From assembly GCA_016800925.1 (NCBI GenBank), contig JABCPU010001147.1, positions 1-14,670 of the forward strand: 14,670 nucleotides of DNA. The letters are read 5' to 3'. Shown here one piece after another: positions 7,796 through 14,670 of this stretch. Source of the DNA: Suillus spraguei (Eukaryota; Basidiomycota; Agaricomycetes; Boletales; Suillaceae). Under the pieces are notes generated by a model. That model had not been told where the DNA came from, searched no databases, and saw nothing but the letters and a program-made list of their open reading frames with translations. Each line of letters begins with the position of its first letter. The first letter of the stretch is position 1. A program made the position numbers and the translations under genes.

Positions 7796-8511
7796 ATGCC
7801 TGCCATGCCTCGTGGCTCTACCGCTTTCAAGGTTACTGGGCTCTCTAAGTCGATCATATCCCACAACTTCCAAGGACACAATCGTCAATCAAAAGTCCTT
7901 GGGGCTGGCAAACAACAGCATTGAAGGATGGCAGCGGATACCAGCCACCAGGCTGAAATACAAGGTACATTTTCTTAATTGTCTTCCATCCCATTCACTA
8001 AGATTTTGCAATAGAAATGTCCGCAGAGGACCAAGACACAGTGGAGACCATGATTGCCAATCATGGCATGGATTTTGAGGAGCTACCATACGCACCTCCT
8101 CCTGGAGAGGAATGTTTTGATATGAGTCATGCAGGTGGGGAACACGAGGCATTCAAAGGATCGGCACATCAGGTGGCTGACATTGGTGGATAGTAAGTCC
8201 TATTCACCTCATCATTATATATCTTGCTTATACTTCAGGACAGTCACTACATTGATCCTTGCATTCATGGAGACCGCACAGAAGACCAGACCTCTCATTG
8301 GAATCTTTAAATTGACCACCTTGTGGATGCCTATCTTGACTACCGCACTTGAGATTCTGGCAATGGCATGCCAAACCCCCAAGACTTGCCCTCAGTCCCA
8401 CCTTTGGACACGGACACGACAGACTGCCCTTCACTCAACAATGTTGAGCTTATTGATATTTTCAGCAAGTGTCTTCGCACCATTTCTGTTAAGACCATAC
8501 TCAAAGGGTGA
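7796..8511 (+). pseudogene. KDZ-type transposase, N-terminal fragment with stops
   Basis: The model has three exons: 7796-7964, 8015-8192 and 8244-8511, with introns of 50 nt (GTACAT...AATAG) and 51 nt (GTAAGT...GACAG). With these junctions one phase runs throughout. Exon 2 encodes DFEELPYAPPPGEE and GGEHEAFKG; exon 3 encodes YHYIDP, DHLVDAYLDYRT, DSGNGMP and NVELIDIF. This text resembles the N-terminal region of basidiomycete KDZ (Kyakuja-Dileera-Zisupton) transposases as I recall them. Stops interrupt it: TGA 7922-7924, TAA 8308-8310 and TGA 8350-8352, each compatible with a C-to-T change at CGA or CAA. The rest of the protein, normally many hundred residues including the catalytic core, is absent: the frame ends at 8509-8511, where the gypsy LTR seems to start. 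The exon 1 frame is the least certain part. Confidence 0.65.
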
Positions 8512-9825
8512 AAGATCCGAAGGGCTTTGGCCTCAGTTCGTGCACTGTGCCCCTTTCCTGAGTAATGCCCCTTATTTCAGGGAGTAGGTATACATCCGAA
8601 GATCCGGAAGGAGTTGCGTGGCAGATCCAGACGTCCGAAGGTATCAGATATGATATGTCTGAAGGTTATCCGGAGTGTAGGGATGGAACAAGGATTGAGG
8701 CTAGCTTCTGAATGAGTTCCTAACTAGAAACTAACAGAGGTAGACTATCCAAAGATAGAGTCGGAGATATAGACTGAAGGAATCAATCCCAAGTCTTAGA
8801 AGATGACTTAGAGCGGAAAGTGACTTACATAAGTCCAGAGGAAGCAGAATGAGCAGAATCTAAGATGATATTCGAACTAAGGTTCTATGGAGATCTACAA
8901 GTGGTTTATATACTGTAAGTATCTAATACAGATAATCAACAAGTCTGGGACCGAGGGCTATGTACGAAGTGTAATGGAAGTCTATTAGTTAATGCGCAGC
9001 GGATCAGTAAGCACAAATTGGAAATGAAACACAGGTAACAGATCAGTGACACAGGACGGAAGTATACACAGCTGGAATACTGGAAACAGGAGGAATGATG
9101 AAAGGAGATAGACACAGATATACACAAGGGAGTTAGAGTGCGAGAAGTGGGCACATTCAGATGGGCGATCCAGACAGGATCTGTGGACTGGATGGAAATA
9201 GAATCGATCGGATCTGAGTGGATATGGTCAGATCTGGGATCAGAAGTATGGTATATGACAATTTCGATGCATCATTTCATTCTCCCACAGGGCGACGCTG
9301 CTCCTCTCTCCAACCGATAGCATTGCACAGGTTCCCTAATGAGACACTTGTCTATCATGTGTTACAGTCGTATGTACCCCTATTCATTTTCTCGTCTCCT
9401 TTACCTTGTATATTATGTAATGAGACTCCGATTCATATGCTCAACGCATCTGTACTATAGTTGCCTTCCTTCTTTGGATACGCACTAACATTTCCTCTTG
9501 GTCCATGCGCACATACTGACCTATTTAAGCACGTTGTATTATGCTTGTATACTTTACTTTAATCTTACTGGGTTTTACCTGGAATATCCTTCGCTTAGGC
9601 CTCCAACCTAAGTCGTCTTGAATCATCTCTAAGTCTAAGCACTCCTTAGCCTTAGTCTCTATTCTCATAGAACCTCTCAGACTTGTCTTTGAGGCAGAAC
9701 CCTTGATTGTACTCAGAACGCATTCCTTGTACGTTTACCTTATCCTCTCTGGATATTGTAGAACTTCCCAGCAGACCATCTGTGTCTTTTCACTGTCGCT
9801 GGTGACGCCACCCCAGTTTGTAACA
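8509..9825 (+). repeat. Putative 5' long terminal repeat of the gypsy element
   Basis: Its bounds are inferred. The proposed start TGAAAGATCCGAAGGGC coincides with the point where KDZ-like coding is lost; the proposed end CCAGTTTGTAACA gives the canonical TG...CA pair. The stretch is non-coding and sits just before the gag leader. TATA-like motifs are at 8907-8912 (TATATA) and 9522-9529 (TATTTAAG). The first half is purine-rich and the second half pyrimidine-rich. Several CCGAAG/CCGGAAG motifs occur in the first 150 bp. The true LTR may be shorter; comparison with the 3' copy would settle it. Confidence 0.45.
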
Positions 9826-9952
9826 AAAGATTAAAGTCCACCTGACTGACGACTACCAGTCTTCGACCCTGAACCCTGATAAGCCCTAATGGACAGCAAG
9901 ACAGCGCGTGTAGGCACTGAGAAAGTATAAACTCACCAGACGAATCTTCATC
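9826..9952 (+). other. Leader between putative LTR and gag
   Basis: About 127 bp of non-coding sequence. I could not place a primer-binding site: no TGG-initiated match to a tRNA 3' end directly follows the proposed LTR end, so either the boundary is wrong or priming is of another type, such as the self-priming known for Tf1. Confidence 0.4.
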
Positions 9953-10765
9953 ATGACGACCACCAAAGAATTTGAATACAAGATCGGTCTTCCAACCGGT
10001 TTTGATGGAGATCGTGACAACTCTCGCGAATTTATCCAATCATGCAATCTCTGCTTTGACATTAATGAAAAGCTTTACACCACCGACAAGCAAAAAATCA
10101 TTTTATTACATCTTTCATGACCGAAAAGAATGCCAGATCTTGGAAAGAACAATTCCTCGACTACGCTCAGTCAACTGACACCTCTGGACAAAAAGTTGGT
10201 TATGGGATGTTGCAGGATTTCATGAAGAGCTTCAAAGAAGCCTTCGACCCGGTGGATACTAAGGGAACTGCGCTAACAAAACTCAGGGACCTCAAACAAG
10301 GAAGCGGTGATCTTCATACCTACATCGCTGACTTTGAGGTGCTCGCAGCCAAGGCCCATATCACCGACGATGCAACCAAGATTCAATTCTTCCAAGATGG
10401 CCTCAATTTGGGCATCCTCACCAAGCTTTTTGCACCAGGAGATGTCTCAGAAGTATTCCACAAAGTTGTGCTGCAATGCGTCTCCATTGACAACTCTCAC
10501 CATCGCCTTCAAGCGATACGAACACGTCATGCTCCGCAGCAGAAGAAGAAGAACTATGGAAATGCACGTTACACACCTAACTGTGATTCCAAACGCAATG
10601 GTCATAGACCGAATCTCCAACACGGAGAGATCCGAATGTATGAAGAAAGGACAATGCTTCGGATGTAAGAAGACCGGACACTGCATCCATAATTGTCCCG
10701 AAAGAAAGAAGAAGATGCACTTCAACAAACTGAAGTCAAAGACAAAGAAGAAGACGAAAACGTAA
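9953..10765 (+). pseudogene. Gag polyprotein with CCHC zinc knuckle, frameshifted
   Basis: This is the capsid and nucleocapsid precursor of the gypsy element. The start MTTTKEFEY leads into LPTGFDGDRDNSREFIQSC, typical of fungal Ty3/gypsy Gag. That frame stops at 10118-10120; the capsid domain continues in another frame from about 10111 (SFMTEKNARSWKEQFLDY) to about 10630 with TKLRDLKQGSGDLHTYIADF. A further shift near 10630 is needed to reach the zinc knuckle CFGCKKTGHCIHNC (10655-10696), which fits C-X2-C-X4-H-X4-C exactly. A Lys-rich tail follows to a stop near 10765. Thus two frame changes separate three well-conserved blocks; missing single bases are the simplest cause. Confidence 0.88.
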
Positions 10766-10784
10766 GGTGGATCGTAGAGGATTT

Positions 10785-11310
10785 TTAAACTGGAGAAACA
10801 AGGATTCAACGTATGTTTCTCCTAATGTATTGCTAAGACTTGTATGTGCTGTAGGTGAAAGAAAAGAACTTCATATCCCCATCACCTTCACTCGCGTACT
10901 TGTTTAAAATCCGTCGACACTACTGCCGTCATCGATTCCGGCGCAGCAGGGACATTCATTTCCGAAGAGTTTGTAAAACTCCATCGAATCACATGACGAA
11001 AACTTGAAACACCATTCCGAGTTACTACAGCGGACGGAACTCTTATCAAGGAGGACCAATTACACACTTTGTCTCCTAGTGGTGAAAATTGACGAACGAA
11101 CCATGTATGGAAAGTTCAATATCACTAAACTTGGATGAGGGATCAAATTCTTCTGGGAATCCCATGGTTACGCGCTATGAACCCACATATAGATTGGGCC
11201 GCCAAAACACTTTCCCTCCCTAGAACAACGAAGTCTGATGAAATCGAACTCGACCTAGATACAGACTGGAAAGAAGAACGGATTACCTCCGGCCTTTCAT
11301 TGTCACCCTA
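10785..11310 (+). pseudogene. Gypsy aspartic protease region, broken
   Basis: The retroviral-type protease matures the Gag-Pol products. The active-site motif VIDSGAAGTFIS is encoded around 10927-10962, followed in frame by EEFVKLHRI, a TGA, then RKLETPFRVTTADGT. The flap and C-terminal part appear as ILLGIPWLRAMNPHIDW near 11150-11200, which is the usual end of this domain. Upstream, an open frame reads from NWRNKDS through VGERKELHIPITF, the expected beta strand before DSG. At least one nonsense codon and several one-base shifts interrupt the domain. Confidence 0.85.
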
Positions 11311-11935
11311 AGAAATGGCAAAACTCACGACTTCTGAAGTCTCCCGTTGCTTCTTCCATTGTCACCCCTGCTGAGTTCATAATCAATGATCCTTCCCCAC
11401 AAGTAAAACTACCACAACGTCCTCCGTCACCTATTCCCTGTGTAGAGAAATGGAAGAACAAATTAGAACCAGAGTTCCGACCGCCACCATCGCAACCAGT
11501 TGAACAACGACCAATTGAGGAGCAACAACAGGGAAAGCGGAAATCTGATGACGATCTTGGAGGACGTGCTCATACTATTCCAAGTTAACCAAATACTTTG
11601 GCCACCCAAATTGCCCGTTTCCTTCCATCGAAGAGATTCCTGATCAGGACAAACCAAAAACGTCCACAATACCTACCGAAGATGATGACCAATTCAACAC
11701 GATGCAGGATGTTTGGCATGCACCGGAAGTACAAGAGATCTCCTCTTATGAACTCGGAGACGGGGTTCCTTGTGGAGTACGACATCGATGGAGTCACAAT
11801 GAGAATTATTGATGAAGTATCCATGGATACCCGCTCACACGAGATGGAACTTCTCAACTCGAACAACTCCCTCACCATTCCGTAAACTCCCTTCCTCCTC
11901 CGAAGTATAGCAATAAAGTGCAGGAATTCGCCACA
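11310..11935 (+). other. Linker between protease and reverse transcriptase
   Basis: A low-complexity, Pro/Gln/Ser-rich linker region (for example PPPSQPVEQRPIEEQQQ near 11480-11530). No catalytic domain is expected here in gypsy Pol. Reading frames change several times, and I could not follow one continuous translation. The minus-strand frames over it are antisense shadows. Confidence 0.55.
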
Positions 11936-12845
11936 GATGAAAAGGAAAAGAAAAAAAATCCTTCGAAGAATTGGTCCCAGATATTTGCATGATTTCGTGG
12001 ACGTCTTTGCTAAGACGATTAAACAAATACCCCAGAACGTCCTGGCATTGATCATCGGATCGATACTAAACCTGGTTTTATCCCTCGTACGTCTAAGGTT
12101 TACCGCTATCGGAAAAAGAACGCGCTGCTGTCAAAACATTTATCGATGAAAATGTTGCGAAAGGTTTTATCTCTGAATCGAAGTCACCCCAAGCTAGTGG
12201 CTTCTTCTTTGTGGGAAAGAAGAGTGGAGAATTGTGTCCCTGTCAAGATTATCGCTACATCAATGATTGGACAGTCAAAAACGCTTATCCGCTCGCTTCC
12301 CATTTCCCTCTCACACGCCTTCATAATGCACAGTTCTTTACGAAAATGGATATTCGGTCCGGTTATAACAATATTGCATCCATCCTGATGATCGTTGGAA
12401 AGCTGCTTTTACTACAGAATTCGGCCTATTCGAACCGAACGTCATGTTCTTTGGCCTCTGCAATTCCCGGCAACTTTCCAAGCATATATGAATCATACCT
12501 TCCAGCAAGAAATCAATGAAGGATGGATGGTTATCTACATGGACGATATCCTGATTTTCTCCACAACTATGGCAGAACATCATAAGGACAGACGGGTTTT
12601 GATGAAAATACGAAAGGAACATTTTTCTTAAACCAGAGAAATGCACCTTCGATGCAGAAGAAGTGGAATACCTCGAATGATAATTCGGCCTGGACAAGTT
12701 GCTATGGATACCGCCAAACCAAGGGAATCGCCGAATGGCCAATTCCGAAATCTGTAAAAGATGTTCGGTCATTCCTCGGTTTTTGCAACTTCTACCGAAT
12801 GTTCATTTCCCACTACTCTGATATCCCGACCTTATCGAATTGATG
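11936..12845 (+). pseudogene. Gypsy reverse transcriptase, frameshifted
   Basis: The domain copies the element RNA into DNA. Blocks in order: YLHDFVDVFAK (about 11980), [59 protein letters not shown] (palm, first catalytic Asp in MDI), [27 protein letters not shown], and the YMDD box with DILIFS (YMDD at 12536-12547). The thumb/connection text [16 protein letters not shown] closes it near 12810. All catalytic residues are present, but the blocks lie in different frames, with shifts near 12000, 12125, 12380, 12465 and 12610. It cannot give a full-length protein as read. Confidence 0.92.
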
Positions 12846-13335
12846 AAGAAAGATAAGACCTTTGATTGGTCAACCGAATGTATGGACACCTTTGAAGAAC
12901 TAAAACGACGCTTCACATCCCAACCGGTACTCCGTAACCCTGATCCTTCCCACAATTTGCTATTGCTACCGATGCTTCGCTTGTAGCAACTGGCGGAGTT
13001 CTCTTACAGACCGATGAGAATGGTGTTTATCACCCTGTGCATACCTCTCTCAGTCTTTGAACCTGCAGAACGCAATTACCAATCTTTGATCGGGAACTCC
13101 TTGCCGTAATCCGGGCATTAAAAATGGCGTCATTATCTAGAAGGAAACCACACCCGTCTTGGTATTCACCGACCACAAGAATCTTCTGTATTTAGAAGTG
13201 CACAGAAGCTTACCCGTCGCCAAGCACGTTGGCAATTGATTTTGTCTATCTTCGACATCGAACTGCATCACGTTGCAGGTACCAAATTGGCAGTACCCTG
13301 ATGCACTATCTCGCCGCCCGACTATAACTCCGTAA
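12846..13335 (+). pseudogene. Gypsy RNase H domain, frameshifted
   Basis: The domain degrades the RNA strand of the RNA-DNA hybrid. Text runs from FEELKRRFTSQPVL (about 12890) through ATDASLVATGGVLLQTDENG (first catalytic Asp), FDRELLAVIRALK (Glu), VFTDHKNLL (Asp) and RRQARWQLILSIFDIEL to HHVAGTKL and ALSRRPDY (about 13320). This is the normal set for the Ty3/gypsy RNase H. At least four single-base shifts separate the blocks (near 12955, 13045, 13085 and 13190). Confidence 0.88.
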
Positions 13336-13399
13336 AGACGATAACGAGGACCAGACTCTCCTTCCTGACGCTCTATTCGTTCGTCTTATTGACACCGAC

Positions 13400-14180
13400 C
13401 TACAGGATGTTTTGTCATCTCTGATCCTCTCGATGACCCTCTTCAAAACAGCATCTGATGCCCTTGACGGCGTATGTCTTCCTCCTATGAAGTCAGCGTT
13501 CTCTGATTGGAAGATTGAGGGGAACATCCTCTATTTTAAGGATCGTGCCTATATCCCACCGGCACATTGCCCCGATATCTTGAAAGGTATCATGATCATC
13601 CTACTGCGGGACATCCCGGTAGATTTAAAAACTGAAGAACTTGTCAAACGAGAAGCCTGGTGGCCCGCTATGGGTTCTTATATTCGGAAATACGTCGAGG
13701 GTTGCGCCCTTTGTCAGCAAATGAAAGCGGATACACATCCTGTCCGCCCTCCCCTTACACCGATTGCCTCGTCTGCGACTCGCCCCTTTTCTCAGGTCTC
13801 CGTTGATCTTATCACCGATCTTCCTGTCTCTGGCGGCTTTGACAGTATCATGGTCGTGGTAGACCATGGCCTTATGAAGGGGGTAATTATTATCCCTTGT
13901 TTGAAAACCGTCACTTCTGAAGGCATTGCTAAACTCTTCTTAAAACACGTCTACCGCCGATTTGGACTCCATGACAAAGTCATCTCAGATCGAGGTCCGC
14001 AATTCCTATCTCGTTCTCTAAAGAACTTGCCCGACTTCTTGACTACGTCATCGCCCCATCAATGGCTTATCACCCTCAGACTGATGGCCAAACTGAGAGG
14101 CTCAATCAAGGAACTAGAAACATACTTGCGCATCTATTGCCGCAATAACCTGAAAATTGGGTGAACATTTACCAATTGCC
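13400..14180 (+). pseudogene. Gypsy integrase, zinc-binding and catalytic domains, frameshifted
   Basis: The enzyme inserts the cDNA into the genome. A long open frame (13412-14164, 250 codons) carries the second half of the HHCC zinc domain (GCALCQQMK), the first catalytic Asp in QVSVDLITDLP and the second in KVISDRGPQF. The first half of the zinc domain (HDHPTAGHPGRFK, about 13590-13632) is in another frame, and the catalytic Glu region (MAYHPQTDGQTERLNQ, about 14055-14105) is also out of frame. The long open frame is therefore misleading: it bridges paired indels and lacks both the H-x3-H-type histidines and the DDE glutamate. Confidence 0.9.
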
Positions 14181-14670
14181 GAATTCGTCCATAATCACCG
14201 AAAACATGATGCAAGGAATGCATCACCCTTCTATCTAATGATGGGATACGAACCACGTGCTATCCCTCACCTGATCCCTGACTCATCCGTCCCCGCAGCA
14301 GAAGATCGATACGATCCCTGCAGAAGATAAGAGAAGAAGCAATCGCCTGCCATAATATTGCAATGCAACAATGACCGAACGATCCTGAGGAGAGAAGTAT
14401 ACTCCATGGAAGATCAGAGATAAGGTCTGGCTATCTGCCACTAATCTCCGACTTAAACTTCCATCACGGAAACTTGCGCCAAAATGATACGGACCTTTCC
14501 CGATCATCGATGTCTTATCGCCCATCACATTTACGCTCAAATCCCCCCACAATGGAAAATTCACCCCACTTTCCATGCTTCCGTCTTATCATCCTATAGC
14601 GAAACAGATGTACATGGCCCCGAACTTCCCGAACCACCACCTGACATTATTGAAGAAGAAGAAGAATACG
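14181..14670 (+). pseudogene. Integrase C-terminal region, runs off the window
   Basis: Recognisable blocks are AEFVHNHRKHDA and YLMMGYEPR (about 14180-14260), KVWLSATNLRLKLPSRKL (about 14424-14478, the GPY/F-type module start), YGPFPIIDVLSPITFTLK (GPF motif) and WKIHPTFHASVLSSYSETD, then the acidic PDIIEEEEEY at the window edge. In fungal chromoviruses a chromodomain begins at this point, so one is expected just beyond 14670. Frames differ among blocks. A 97-codon minus-strand frame here (14576-14283) is an antisense shadow. Confidence 0.8.

Larger units (their letters stand above)
8509..14670 (+). mobile_element. Ty3/gypsy LTR retrotransposon, 3' end outside the window
   Basis: Gag, protease, reverse transcriptase, RNase H and integrase follow in that order, which is the Ty3/gypsy rather than the copia arrangement. 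A putative 5' LTR precedes them. The acidic tail at the window edge (IIEEEEEY) is where a chromodomain commonly starts in fungal chromoviruses, so that class is likely. The element is heavily broken by single-base frame changes and is not functional as read. The 3' LTR and the rest of the tail lie beyond 14670, so LTR age and target duplication cannot be assessed here. Confidence 0.9.

Noticed and set aside
7812..8078. Alternative frame LANNSIEGWQRIPATRLKYK for KDZ exon 1
   Set aside because: It reads sensibly but does not join in phase to exon 2 (MSAEDQD...DFEELPYAPPP) across the 50-nt intron; the frame from 7796 does. Kept as an uncertainty.
10811..10854. 44-nt intron between gag and protease (GTATGT...CTAAG...GTAG)
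   Set aside because: The ends look like a fungal intron, but the stretch is fully open and reads coherently into VGERKELHIPITF, so translation through it is at least as likely. Only RNA data would decide.
11585..12055. 156-codon minus-strand ORF rich in Leu, Ile and Arg
   Set aside because: It is antisense to the gypsy linker and start of reverse transcriptase and has no motif of its own.

Overview
The window looks like a transposon graveyard from a filamentous fungus, most likely an agaricomycete basidiomycete. The reasons are short 49-67 nt introns with GTAAG-type donors and TAG/CAG acceptors, a hAT transposase of the type common in mushroom genomes, a fragment resembling a KDZ (Kyakuja-Dileera-Zisupton) transposase, and a Ty3/gypsy element that appears to lead into a chromodomain. 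No intact host gene was recognised. Family assignments come from reading translations and recalling family motifs; no database search was run.

Left part (1-4033): a complete hAT transposon lies at 126-4025, transposase on the minus strand. It is bounded by inverted CAGTGTTC ends and a perfect 8-bp target duplication (CGTTCTGT). The six-exon transposase gene can be followed from a start at 3602 to a stop at 312. It is dead: an in-frame TAA sits in exon 1, exons 4-6 carry several one-base frame changes, and a 293-bp miniature inverted-repeat element (819-1111) has landed just after the catalytic glutamate codon.

Middle part (4034-7795): 4034-5742 has no recognisable gene. At 5743-6490 lies a tandem array of about 148-bp units. 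Each has an A-box-like motif, an anticodon-arm-like stem-loop, a TPsiC-arm-like stem-loop and a T-run, so it resembles a tRNA-derived RNA polymerase III repeat. A 374-bp miniature element with Tc1/mariner-like features (21-bp inverted ends, TA duplication) occupies 7200-7573.

Right part (7796-14670): a three-exon fragment resembling the N-terminal part of a KDZ transposase (7796-8511) has three in-frame stops, each explicable by a C-to-T change. It ends where a Ty3/gypsy retrotransposon appears to begin (putative 5' LTR 8509-9825). Gag with a CCHC knuckle, protease, reverse transcriptase, RNase H, integrase and the integrase tail follow in the normal order, broken by many single-base frame changes. 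The window ends before the expected chromodomain and 3' LTR.

The genes do not form a working pathway. They record successive insertions: a miniature element into hAT, and gypsy into KDZ. The most unusual item is the tRNA-like tandem array. The second question is whether the indel-dominated decay is biological or partly a sequencing artefact.
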